Shown in pieces: positions 35,574 through 44,183 of a DNA stretch of 64,000 bases (positions are counted from its first letter, which is position 1; each line of letters begins with the position of its first letter). The position numbers and the translations under genes are program-made. Source of the DNA: Spirochaetota bacterium. GTDB lineage: Bacteria > Spirochaetota > Spirochaetia > Treponematales > Rectinemataceae. Where the stretch lies: contig JAJUJQ010000001.1 in NCBI GenBank assembly GCA_029265255.1, positions 62,001 to 126,000 of the forward strand, written 5' to 3'. The notes below the pieces were generated by a model that saw only the letters and a program-made list of their open reading frames with translations, had not been told where the DNA came from and ran no database searches.

Positions 35574-37124
35574 TTATGCCAGCACGGGCAGCAGACCGAA
35601 TACATCCTCGAACATGTCGCCTTTTTCGGCAAGCGACAGTCGCTCGAGCGCAAAATCCAGCGATTGGGAAGGCCGCATGATGAAGCGGTCTTCGGTCCTT
35701 TCAAAAGAGAGCTCGCGGATGCGTCCTGTGTGGCTGCGGTCCAGCGCATCGGCAACGCGCAGGATTGCCGAGAGTTTGAGCACAACGATTCGGGCTTCTC
35801 GGGGAAGAGCGATATAGTTGACATGGGTAGTAAGCGGCGGCGTACGGCGGTGATATCTCACCACATTTGACACAATAGTGATATCCTCACGGTTGAGTCC
35901 GAAGATTTCTGAGTTGGCTACGATATATTCGCCATGCCGGTGGTGCCCGCTGGTTCGCAGAAATGTACCGATGTCGTGGAGAATCGCGGCCACTTCCAGC
36001 AGCATCCGCTCATGACGCCCCAATCCATGTTCCTTTCTCAGCGCCTCAAAAAGGTCCATGCACAACATTCTGACATGCATGGCATGAGGCTCGTCGTAAT
36101 GGAAGCGTTTGGCCAGCGAGCGGGCCGACGCGATCACCTGCTGCCGGAGCTCTTCTTCGATTTTGTGGTCCATTCCCTGAACCTGGGCCAGCAATATGCC
36201 TTCCCGGATGGAAACATTCGGCACGACGACGATTTCGGCCCCGGTCCTCTCTATGAACATGCGCTCGATGGTGAGGCCGGCACTGTAGCTTTCCGCTTCT
36301 GCCCACGAAAGATGATACTGTGCCGTAGATTCCTGGAGGTTCATGCGTGAGATCGAATCGGCGAATTGCAGAAACTGGGCGCGATCCAGCACGGCATAAT
36401 GTTCGAAATTCTTGCCAGAAACACAGTAGGCAGCGAACCGCGCATCCGAGCCGATAAGCACGAATGTCTTCACCGAGTCGAGCGGCAGGTCCTCCGCGAG
36501 CATCTCACAAGCGGTCTTTATGTTGCTTTCAAGGTACATCTCAATGAATTCGCGCGGCTGACGGGCCGATTCCCGTATCTGCTCATCCATTCGCAATGTC
36601 CCGATGCTCAGACTGTGGCTCGAGACCATGCGGCCGCGCTTAAGCAGCATGACCTCAGTAGTTCCTCCGCCTACTTCCAGAATCATGGCGTTGGAACGGG
36701 AGAGAAACGCTCGCTCGTCGGCAAGCGCTTTCTGTACCGCGAGATACATCAAGTGGTTTTCCTCGATGTCCTCGACGATCCGGACATGAAAACCCGTCTG
36801 CAGGTTGACGCGGTCTATGAAGGTGTCGCGGTTTGATGCCTCGCGCAGCGCGCTGGTACCGATGACCACGGTGTCCTTTGGCTGGATGCCGTATCCTGCC
36901 AGCATTTCGCCGAACGAGATAAGAATCGCAATGGTCTCTCTCAGCGCGTCGCGGGAGATGGTGCCGATAGTGAACACGTCTCTTCCCAGCCTGCACTGGC
37001 GAGCGGCACGATCGAGAATGCGCAAATCTCCGGAAGGAGCGATTTCGGCGACGATGAGCCGAATGCCGGTCGAACCGATTTCAATGGCTGCCTGGATGCG
37101 CAGGTGCGCTGCAGTGTCTGACAT
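35574..37124 (-). CDS. Ppx/GppA exopolyphosphatase with HD domain
   Basis: A 516-aa enzyme. The start is ATG 37124; a longer reading from 37403 has no support and would overlap the divergent lipoprotein gene. Residues about 8-305 form the actin-like Ppx/GppA fold (AIEIGSTGIRLIVAEI, TSALREASNRDTFIDRV, LEVGGGTTEVMLL). Residues about 325-510 hold an HD phosphohydrolase-like domain with ILHDIGTFL and HHRHGEYIV. The family cleaves polyphosphate end groups or pppGpp. It comes just before ppk on the same strand. A TATACT lies 9 bases before the start, so the leader may be very short. Confidence 0.93.
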   Translation of the reverse strand: MSDTAAHLRIQAAIEIGSTGIRLIVAEIAPSGDLRILDRAARQCRLGRDVFTIGTISRDALRETIAILISFGEMLAGYGIQPKDTVVIGTSALREASNRDTFIDRVNLQTGFHVRIVEDIEENHLMYLAVQKALADERAFLSRSNAMILEVGGGTTEVMLLKRGRMVSSHSLSIGTLRMDEQIRESARQPREFIEMYLESNIKTACEMLAEDLPLDSVKTFVLIGSDARFAAYCVSGKNFEHYAVLDRAQFLQFADSISRMNLQESTAQYHLSWAEAESYSAGLTIERMFIERTGAEIVVVPNVSIREGILLAQVQGMDHKIEEELRQQVIASARSLAKRFHYDEPHAMHVRMLCMDLFEALRKEHGLGRHERMLLEVAAILHDIGTFLRTSGHHRHGEYIVANSEIFGLNREDITIVSNVVRYHRRTPPLTTHVNYIALPREARIVVLKLSAILRVADALDRSHTGRIRELSFERTEDRFIMRPSQSLDFALERLSLAEKGDMFEDVFGLLPVLA

Positions 37125-37218
37125 AGCTTCAGTATAACACTTCTTAGCGCCTGTTACGAATGGGGCCAATGCGTCCAGCGCTAGCCATGGGGGCATTCTA
37201 TGAGTACACTTTGGCACT

Positions 37219-38613
37219 ATGAGAACGCTGAATGCGCTTTTCGTGGCTACGATACAGGGCTTGATAGCTGTCATCGCAGCGGCGGTGCTGTTCATTGGCT
37301 GCGCGCGGCTGGAAGGCTGGGGGATGGTGGTGTGGTCAATCCCTGGAACTTCCGCCCGCGCAGGATCGATAGTGCCGGTATATCTTCGTTCAAACATCAG
37401 CAAAAGCTATCTGATCGGGCTTCCCGACGATCAGCGGACCAAGATGGAAGTACCCTTCGCGTATATCGAGTTTTATCGCAGCAGAAACGCAGCGGGAGCG
37501 CGGGCGAAGGAATACGCCGAGTTCGCTCCACTCTACATGATCGCTGGCCGTGACGGACTACCCATTCGCGACCGGCCCTCTGTCAGCGCACGTCGTGTTT
37601 ATCGTCTCCGATTGGGAGAAACAGTCAAGGTTCTTGCAAGAGCGCAAGGAGAGGCTGTCTTTACCGGAGGAAGCGCGCTACCGGGGGAATGGTACCAGGT
37701 GCAGGCGCAGGACGGCACAAGAGGCTATGTATTCAGCAACACTATGACCCTGTATTCCGAAGAGAAAGGCGGCAGGGCACCGGTCATGGCAGGTACGTCG
37801 GTGCCGAACAGCGCGCTGCTCGACCTACTGTACGCCAAACCATGGCGCCCCGCGTACTACCAGATTGCGCTTGATGATGATACGGTGGATCCCGATCTGT
37901 TTTCTCTCCAATTTGGACTCTTTGCTGATGCCAAGAATTCGCAGATACGAATCAGCCTGCCGGGATATTCGAATGTCTACAAGTTCAAATCAGTGAGTTC
38001 AGCTGGCGACTGGCTGCAATTCGAAGGCTCTCCGCTGAGAATTCGCTTCGAGAGCGAAGGATCGATAATCGCTGAATGGCAGGGTATCGACCCCGTTCTT
38101 CCCGAGGAAGGGTGGGCTAATGGGATGAGTGCGGCTCGATTTATCAGGATCGATTCGTCCATTGAGAGCGTGCGCGCTGCGGATGATGCGCGTAGAACCG
38201 CTGAGCTCAAGAGCTTTTTTGCGCGATGGGAGCAGAAAACGCAGAGCCACCTCCGCCAAGTCTCGTTCATGTCCGAAAAGGCGGGTATTTTAACAATCGA
38301 TTCGAGGGGGATGTTCGAGTGGAGCCATTTTGACCAGCTGCCTGCCGGGTTCGCACCTGAGCAAACGGGAGATTCGATTCAGGGAATCATTCGTTTCGGC
38401 CTCCATCTTGGTGAAAGCCTTTCGTCCGCGTGGACCGGCGGTTTCTCGCTTATTGTCGGCGATACCGATAAATCCTCGCGGTACGATTATGTCTATCGGG
38501 TTGAAGGCGACCAGCTGGTCGTTGCCAGGGCGGGAGACATCTCGCTCCGCGGCGTGACCGAAGACGTGAAACGCGGGCTTGGGCCGATTAGTCTCTATAT
38601 CGCGGTGAAATAG
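37219..38613 (+). CDS. Lipoprotein with SH3-like domain
   Basis: A 464-aa envelope lipoprotein. The signal peptide (about 1-27) ends in the lipobox VLFIGC with Cys28. A bacterial SH3 domain lies about 103-180 (GRDGLPIRDRPSVSARRVYRLRLGETVKVLARA, then WYQVQAQDGTRGYVFSNTM). The C-terminal 250 residues show repeated beta strands with Trp/Phe and no family I recognise. The ABC-F gene starts one base after its stop. A peptidoglycan or carbohydrate contact by the SH3 part is common in this family but is inference here. Confidence 0.8.
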   Translation: MRTLNALFVATIQGLIAVIAAAVLFIGCARLEGWGMVVWSIPGTSARAGSIVPVYLRSNISKSYLIGLPDDQRTKMEVPFAYIEFYRSRNAAGARAKEYAEFAPLYMIAGRDGLPIRDRPSVSARRVYRLRLGETVKVLARAQGEAVFTGGSALPGEWYQVQAQDGTRGYVFSNTMTLYSEEKGGRAPVMAGTSVPNSALLDLLYAKPWRPAYYQIALDDDTVDPDLFSLQFGLFADAKNSQIRISLPGYSNVYKFKSVSSAGDWLQFEGSPLRIRFESEGSIIAEWQGIDPVLPEEGWANGMSAARFIRIDSSIESVRAADDARRTAELKSFFARWEQKTQSHLRQVSFMSEKAGILTIDSRGMFEWSHFDQLPAGFAPEQTGDSIQGIIRFGLHLGESLSSAWTGGFSLIVGDTDKSSRYDYVYRVEGDQLVVARAGDISLRGVTEDVKRGLGPISLYIAVK

Positions 38614-38614
38614 C

Positions 38615-40558
38615 ATGGCTTTTATCCAGCTAAGCGGCGTGTCGCTCTCCTATGGCGCTCGTGACATCATACGCAACGCGACACTCAACCTTCAGGACGG
38701 CTCGCGAGCCGCGCTTGCCGGACCGAACGGCACCGGCAAATCCACTCTCATGAAGATTGCGGCTGGTATCGTCAAGCCCGATGCCGGTGAGGTTATCACG
38801 ACGAAGGGGGCTCGGGTCGTCTACCTGCCCCAAACGGGCATCCGATACGCGCAGGGAACGGTATTCGAGATCGCGGAAGAAGCGTTTGAACGCTTCCGTG
38901 CGCTTCTTGAGGAACAGGAGGCAATCGGAAGAGCGCTCGAAACGAACAATATGGACGAAAGCCAGACCGCACGCCTCATTGACGCCCATCATCACATCAC
39001 CGAAACGATTGAGGCTTCGGGCTACTGGCGGCGTGAGGAGCGGATTGCGGAGGTCCTGAGCGGGCTCGATTTCAAGACCGAAGACTTCGATAGACCCGCG
39101 GCCAGCCTCTCTGGCGGCTGGCAGATGCGGCTCGCCCTGGCGCGGGTTTTGCTCGAAGATCCGGATGTCATGCTCCTCGACGAACCGACAAACTACCTTG
39201 ACCTGGAAGCACGGACCTGGCTTGAAGGCTTTCTGCGGGATTACCGGGGCGCCGTTCTTCTTGTCTCGCACGATCGCTATTTCCTCGATGTCACGGTGCG
39301 TGAAGTGTATGAGCTTTTTAACAGCACGCTGACTCGATATGTCGGGACATACACTCAGTACGAGACTCGCCGATCGCAGGAACTCGAAGCCCTCTTTGAC
39401 GCCTGGGAACGCCAGCAGGAAGAAATCCAGCGTATCGAGGATTTCATCCGCCGCTTCCGCTATAAGGAATCCAAGGCCCCTCAGGTCCAGAGCCGCATCA
39501 AGATGCTGGAGAAGATGACCCGTATCGAGATACCCGAAGGCATGAAACGGATCCATTTTTCCTTTCCACCCGCGCCGCGCTCGGGCCAGGCGGTGGTGCG
39601 CATCAGGGATCTGTCAAAATCCTATGGAACGCGCATGGTCATCGATCGATTCTCGCTGGATGTCGAGAGGGGCACCAAGCTGGCGCTCGTCGGGCCAAAC
39701 GGAGCGGGTAAGTCGACACTCATGCGCATCATCGCGGGTGTCGATGCGAATCATGAAGGGAGCGTCACCTATGGCGCCAATGTGTGTGTCGGATACTTTT
39801 CGCAGGACTCCGCAGAGCAGATGGAATCGAATGCCACCGTCCTCGACCTCGCCGAAGCTTCCTGCCCTCCCGCGCTTCTGCCGAAGCTCAACAACCTTCT
39901 AGGAGCCTTCCTTTTCCGGGGCGACGATCTGGAAAAACCAATATCGGTGCTCTCTGGTGGCGAGCGTTCACGCCTGGCGCTGCTCACCCTGCTTCTTCAC
40001 CCTTCGAATCTGCTGGTACTCGATGAACCGACGAACCATCTCGATCTCACCAGCAAGGACATTTTGCTTGAGGCGTTACGCAGCTTCGAAGGGACCGTCG
40101 TGTTTGTCTCGCACGACCGTCAGTTCCTCGATGAGCTGGCCGACCGGGTGCTGGAGCTGTCCTGCGGGCGCGTGCCGAAGCTCTATTATGGCAATTATGC
40201 GTATTATCTGGAAAAAAAGACTCAGGAATCGGCGTCGGCAAGTGAGGGCATTCAACCATCAAGGCAGTCGGAGGAACGCCCCGCTGCGTCCACGCGCAGC
40301 TGGGAAGAGGAAAAAGCGAGGAAAGCACGCCTCCGCAAACTCCACAAGCGAGAAGAAGAGATTGCTGCCCGACTCGAAGCGATCGCTCATGAAAAAAACC
40401 AGCTCGAGACTGAGCTTGCCCGCCCCGATGTCTATATCGATGGAGCCAGAACTCGCCGCATTCTGGCGGATATCGCCTCCCTTGATGAGGAAGTTGAACG
40501 CCTCAACAATGAATGGCTTGAGGTGGCAGAGTCCCTCGCGGGAGAAGAGGCGTTGTAG
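38615..40558 (+). CDS. ABC-F family ribosome-associated ATPase
   Basis: A 647-aa cytoplasmic protein with two ABC domains and no membrane part. Walker A motifs are GPNGTGKST near residue 37 and GPNGAGKST near 362; signatures LSGGW and LSGGERSRLA; Walker B LLLDEPTNYLDLEA and LVLDEPTNHLDLTS. The linker between them (about 250-310) is charged and helical, as in the P-site tRNA-interaction motif, and the C terminus (about 555-640) is a coiled coil. This is the Uup/YdiF/YheS group. Members act on translating ribosomes. It overlaps nothing and is tightly linked to the SH3 lipoprotein gene by a single base. Confidence 0.94.
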   Translation: MAFIQLSGVSLSYGARDIIRNATLNLQDGSRAALAGPNGTGKSTLMKIAAGIVKPDAGEVITTKGARVVYLPQTGIRYAQGTVFEIAEEAFERFRALLEEQEAIGRALETNNMDESQTARLIDAHHHITETIEASGYWRREERIAEVLSGLDFKTEDFDRPAASLSGGWQMRLALARVLLEDPDVMLLDEPTNYLDLEARTWLEGFLRDYRGAVLLVSHDRYFLDVTVREVYELFNSTLTRYVGTYTQYETRRSQELEALFDAWERQQEEIQRIEDFIRRFRYKESKAPQVQSRIKMLEKMTRIEIPEGMKRIHFSFPPAPRSGQAVVRIRDLSKSYGTRMVIDRFSLDVERGTKLALVGPNGAGKSTLMRIIAGVDANHEGSVTYGANVCVGYFSQDSAEQMESNATVLDLAEASCPPALLPKLNNLLGAFLFRGDDLEKPISVLSGGERSRLALLTLLLHPSNLLVLDEPTNHLDLTSKDILLEALRSFEGTVVFVSHDRQFLDELADRVLELSCGRVPKLYYGNYAYYLEKKTQESASASEGIQPSRQSEERPAASTRSWEEEKARKARLRKLHKREEEIAARLEAIAHEKNQLETELARPDVYIDGARTRRILADIASLDEEVERLNNEWLEVAESLAGEEAL

Positions 40559-40602
40559 CCTTCGCGACCATGGGACTCATGGCGGGATGTGGGAAGTGTC
40601 AA

Positions 40603-41028
40603 TCACGGCGCGGGGGAGGCGGGCATCGCGCCTAGTTTGACAAGCATTTTTTCCGCGAGAATCTTCCAGGTCTGCGGCAATTTCGGCCCATCCGGCTCGT
40701 CATAGCGCGCGCGAACGGTACGGAAGCCCTCAATGGCTAATTCGGTATTTCCTTTTTTGTATTCAATGAATGCCATCTCGTACTGGGCGTTCAATCGATA
40801 GGCGGGGTCGTCCCCATAGCGTTCGAGCAGAATCTGGTAGTAATACTTGGCTCCATTGAGATCGTAAGCGTCGTAACGCTCCTGTGCCATCTGGATGATC
40901 TTGAGCGCGGTCGCGTCCTGCGGGACTGGTGGCGGAGCTGACGCACAGGACAGGGTCAAGGCAGCGAGAGCGGTGACGATCAGCATCGCCAGCGAACGGA
41001 TTGAATTTCTATGCATTCGGTTCCTCAC
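40603..41028 (-). CDS. Small TPR-like lipoprotein
   Basis: A 141-aa lipoprotein; a start five codons in, at 41016, is equally possible. The signal peptide ends in LTLSC (Cys28), a short spirochaete lipobox. Residues about 42-120 look like two helical repeats of TPR type (AQERYDAYDLNGAKYYYQILLERYG, then YEMAFIEYKKGNTELAIEGFRTV). It resembles the beginning of BamD or YbgF-type proteins but is too short for BamD. Convergent with the ABC-F gene; role unknown. Confidence 0.75.
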   Translation of the reverse strand: MRNRMHRNSIRSLAMLIVTALAALTLSCASAPPPVPQDATALKIIQMAQERYDAYDLNGAKYYYQILLERYGDDPAYRLNAQYEMAFIEYKKGNTELAIEGFRTVRARYDEPDGPKLPQTWKILAEKMLVKLGAMPASPAP

Positions 41029-41073
41029 GAAGGCCGATTATGCTATACTCCCCCGGCGAGGTCAAGGCAAACC

Positions 41074-41769
41074 ATGATTGCAACCATCATCAACGCGATC
41101 GCTGTCATTGCAGGGTCTCTTGTCGGTCTCCTTATCAGAAAGGGCATTAAGGATGAGTATCGTAACAGCGTATTTGTTGCCGCGGGTATCACCTCTCTCA
41201 CTATCGGTATACAGATGGCGCTCAAGACGACTCATATCCTTGCATTCGCCCTCTCGCTTATGATCGGCGGGCTATTGGGCACACTCTTGGATGTGGAAGG
41301 CGCGATCGAACGCTTCGGTGAGCGGTTAAAAATGCGTTTCGCCAGAAATTCCGAAGGAAACTTCGGCGTTGCGTTCCTCACATCCTCAGTATTGTTCTGT
41401 TCCGGCGCCATGGCGATTGTCGGTTCATTCCGCGCCGGTACTGAAGGTGATTACTCCCTTATTCTGACCAAGAGCGTGCTCGACGGATTCGTGTCGATCA
41501 TGTTCGCGGGAGCCATGGGGATCGGCGTTGCTTTTTCCGCCCTCAGCATCCTTTTATACCAAGGTGCTCTGACTTTGCTTTCAATCTATCTCAAACCGTT
41601 TGTGAGCGACCTCATGCTCGCGGAGCTGACGGCGATCGGAGGAGCGCTCATCATCATGATCGGGCTTGGGCTTCTGGACATCCGCAAGCTCAAAACAGGC
41701 AACTTCCTGCCTGCCATGGTGATCACGGTTCTGTTCGTCCTTGCAATGCCGTTCATTCCATTCCTATAA
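41074..41769 (+). CDS. DUF554-family membrane protein (YqgA-like)
   Basis: A 231-aa inner-membrane protein with about six hydrophobic segments; ATG 41074 is chosen since the segment from 41011 is not conserved-looking and lies in the divergent leader. Family stretches are GSLVGLLIRKGI near residue 14, GALLGTLLDVEGAIERFG near 68-85, and SVLFCSGAMAIVGSFRAG near 105-122. Function of DUF554 is unknown; it is widespread in anaerobes and might be a transporter. It ends 7 bases before the acyltransferase-like gene. Confidence 0.88.
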   Translation: MIATIINAIAVIAGSLVGLLIRKGIKDEYRNSVFVAAGITSLTIGIQMALKTTHILAFALSLMIGGLLGTLLDVEGAIERFGERLKMRFARNSEGNFGVAFLTSSVLFCSGAMAIVGSFRAGTEGDYSLILTKSVLDGFVSIMFAGAMGIGVAFSALSILLYQGALTLLSIYLKPFVSDLMLAELTAIGGALIIMIGLGLLDIRKLKTGNFLPAMVITVLFVLAMPFIPFL

Positions 41770-41776
41770 TTCACGC

Positions 41777-43234
41777 ATGAAGGAAGAAGCGCGGAAGCGC
41801 CGTGAGCTGAAGTTTATTCATACCGGGCGCCGCGACGAGGCAGGCACGTGGTACGCGCTCGATAATGCGGGCATCATCATGCCGGCTATGGCGAATGAGT
41901 ATTCAACCGGCATGTTCCGCTTCGAGGCTGAGCTTGAAGAGCCGATCGAGCTGGAATCGATGCAGAACGCGTTGGCGCTGACCGTGCGCCGCATGCCGTA
42001 TTTCAATGTGCGCCTCAGGCGTGGCTTCTTCTGGTATTACTTCGAGCCATGCGAGGATGTGCCTCCACTCTACACCGACTCGCCAAGCCCCTGCCAGGGC
42101 TGGAATATCAATAGTCCGGGCACGCGTATGTTCCGCGTGCGCTGCCATGGTAGGCGCGTCGCTGGAGAATTCAATCATGCCCTGACAGACGGTACAGGGG
42201 GTATGACCTTTCTCAGAACGCTGCTGGCCAATTATTTTTTGATACAGGGGATCAAGCCGGGAGCTTCCTCTGACGCACCTGAATGGAAGGATATTCTGAC
42301 CTCTCCAGAATGGATCGAAGCGAATATACCGCTGCTGGGCAAGCCGCCTCGCGAAGTCAAGCCAGGTCCTAATGAAAATCCTGAAGAGGAATTTCCTGCG
42401 GAGGAATTCGAGGATGCCTACCAGCGCTATTTCCCTAAAGGCCTGCCAGTCCCGGATTTGAATCCCAAAGCGTTCCATATCCGCTCGAATCCCTTGCCAA
42501 AGGGACAGTATCGGCTTATTCGAGGCGAACTGTCGGCCGCCGAGGCTCTCGCAGAAGCCAAACGCCGCTTTGTGACCCTGACGGAGCTTATGACCGCCGT
42601 CTATCTCGACGCGCTCCAGCAACTTTGGCACCAGACCGTGCCCAGGCCCAGGGAGCATTTCGTTACCGTCGAGGTTCCCATCAATCTTAGAAGCATGTTT
42701 CCTTCCAGCACGTATCGAAATTTTTCGCTCTTTGTTCTGATTGGTGAGGATATGCGGCTTGGCATGCGTACCTTTGATGACCTAGTTCGGCGCACTCATT
42801 ACCAGATGAAGCTGGAATACGACCGAATGAGCATCGCGCGGCACCTCGCAAGGAACGCGGGCAGCGCGCGGCTCATGGCTGTCCGCATGGTGCCGTTATT
42901 CCTCAAAGATTTCTTTGCTCGCGCTTTCTTTTCGCATTTTGGCGAAGCGATGCTATCTGGATTTATCTCGAATCTGGGTCCGATCATCATGCCCCCCGGA
43001 TTCGCGCCGCACATCCGTCGCTTTGGTTTCATTCCTGCTCCCAGCCCTGTACTGAGTACCAATGCGTCTGTGCTTACATGGGCGGATCGTCTCATTGTGG
43101 ATTTCGGAAGCCTGGTTGAATCAAGAGACCTTGAACGGCTGTTCTTCCGGCGCTTGCGAAGTCTGGGATTGCGTGTGCGGGTTACTTGCAGACTTGACCA
43201 TACCGAGGAGGAATCTGATGGCGTACTGTCCTGA
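41777..43234 (+). CDS. Alcohol acetyltransferase/condensation-fold acyltransferase-like protein
   Basis: A 485-aa cytoplasmic protein of the chloramphenicol-acetyltransferase-like superfamily that includes alcohol acetyltransferases, PapA and condensation domains. The active-site motif HxxxDG is intact as H134-A-L-T-D138-G139. Typical length, with an N-terminal half ending near residue 200 and a C-terminal half containing VEVPINLRSMFPSSTYRNF. Start ATG 41777 follows DUF554 by 7 bases. The next gene starts 17 bases before its stop and encodes a zinc-ribbon membrane protein. The acyl donor and acceptor are unknown; lipid or glycolipid modification at the membrane is a guess. Confidence 0.8.
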   Translation: MKEEARKRRELKFIHTGRRDEAGTWYALDNAGIIMPAMANEYSTGMFRFEAELEEPIELESMQNALALTVRRMPYFNVRLRRGFFWYYFEPCEDVPPLYTDSPSPCQGWNINSPGTRMFRVRCHGRRVAGEFNHALTDGTGGMTFLRTLLANYFLIQGIKPGASSDAPEWKDILTSPEWIEANIPLLGKPPREVKPGPNENPEEEFPAEEFEDAYQRYFPKGLPVPDLNPKAFHIRSNPLPKGQYRLIRGELSAAEALAEAKRRFVTLTELMTAVYLDALQQLWHQTVPRPREHFVTVEVPINLRSMFPSSTYRNFSLFVLIGEDMRLGMRTFDDLVRRTHYQMKLEYDRMSIARHLARNAGSARLMAVRMVPLFLKDFFARAFFSHFGEAMLSGFISNLGPIIMPPGFAPHIRRFGFIPAPSPVLSTNASVLTWADRLIVDFGSLVESRDLERLFFRRLRSLGLRVRVTCRLDHTEEESDGVLS

Positions 43235-43961
43235 TTGCGGTGTCGATATCGGTAACGCGCCTCGATGTCCGCTTTGTGGTACCGAAAATCCCAAGCTCGT
43301 CCCTCCTTGTGAAGACACGAATCAGCATGATGGGAATTCGCGCGAGGCTCCGAGTGGCGGGCTCATTTTCGAAGGCGCAGCCTCTCCACCGGATTTTAGC
43401 GAGGACGAACGGCGTACCATCATCTGGGAAATCATTTCTGTCGCGTTCGGCATCTCGATGCTGGTACTGGCAGCCGTTAATTTCTTTATTTCACGTCGTG
43501 TCAGCTGGTCGCTCTATCCCATAATCTCGCTTCTATTGCTGTGGATCGAAGCGACTTCGCTTCTGGTGTTGAGAAAAAGACAGGTATTGAGCGTTCTTCT
43601 GGCAATGGTAGCGCCGCCTCTCTTTTTGCTCGGGCTGGGTTTTGCGAGCGGTAATCCGCGGTGGGCGCTCGGGCTTGCCATCCCTATCGCAGTACTCACG
43701 GAATCGCTCATTGGAGCGACAGTACTTGCGATAGAAGCAAGCAGACACAAGGGGCTCAATATTCTTGCGTACGTGCTGGTGGCGACAGCGGCTTTGTGCC
43801 TGGGGATCGAAGCATTCGTCGATCTTTTCGCGAGAGGGCGTATCGTGTTCGGATGGTCGGTCATCACTGCCATCGCGCTGGTTCCAATCGCGATATTCCT
43901 TGTGTATCTGCAGTATCGGGTCGCAAAGACAACGAATCTGAGGCGTTTGTTTCACTTGTGA
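43218..43961 (+). CDS. Zinc-ribbon membrane protein (DUF6320-like)
   Basis: A 247-aa protein starting at ATG 43218 behind GAGGAGG, overlapping the acyltransferase by 17 bp. Residues 1-22 form a zinc ribbon with Cys pairs CPDC and CPLC. After a charged linker come about six hydrophobic segments (from residue 72 to 235). The layout matches the DUF6320 family, which I recall as linked with alcohol-acetyltransferase-like proteins. It likely anchors or feeds the acyltransferase at the inner membrane; this is inferred from the overlap. Confidence 0.78.
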   Translation: MAYCPDCGVDIGNAPRCPLCGTENPKLVPPCEDTNQHDGNSREAPSGGLIFEGAASPPDFSEDERRTIIWEIISVAFGISMLVLAAVNFFISRRVSWSLYPIISLLLLWIEATSLLVLRKRQVLSVLLAMVAPPLFLLGLGFASGNPRWALGLAIPIAVLTESLIGATVLAIEASRHKGLNILAYVLVATAALCLGIEAFVDLFARGRIVFGWSVITAIALVPIAIFLVYLQYRVAKTTNLRRLFHL

Positions 43962-44183
43962 CGATTGGCGGAGCGCGAGCTGCGCTGTTCCGACCCATTG
44001 TACAACCTGAGCGCTTTCGTTATACTGCGGGAAATTCGTCGATCCGCGCTGCATGAATCGGCTTTACTCAAGCTGAGCGCCATCGTTCCGAGCCCGCATC
44101 AGGCCGCAGTTTCGCGGCCCCGAACCTGATTGTTGGTCATTCGTGCCTTTCAATACATACATCTCCATTAAAAGGATTTTTTC

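Noticed and set aside
38630..39556. 308-aa minus-strand frame
   Set aside because: Antisense to the ABC-F gene; no independent support.
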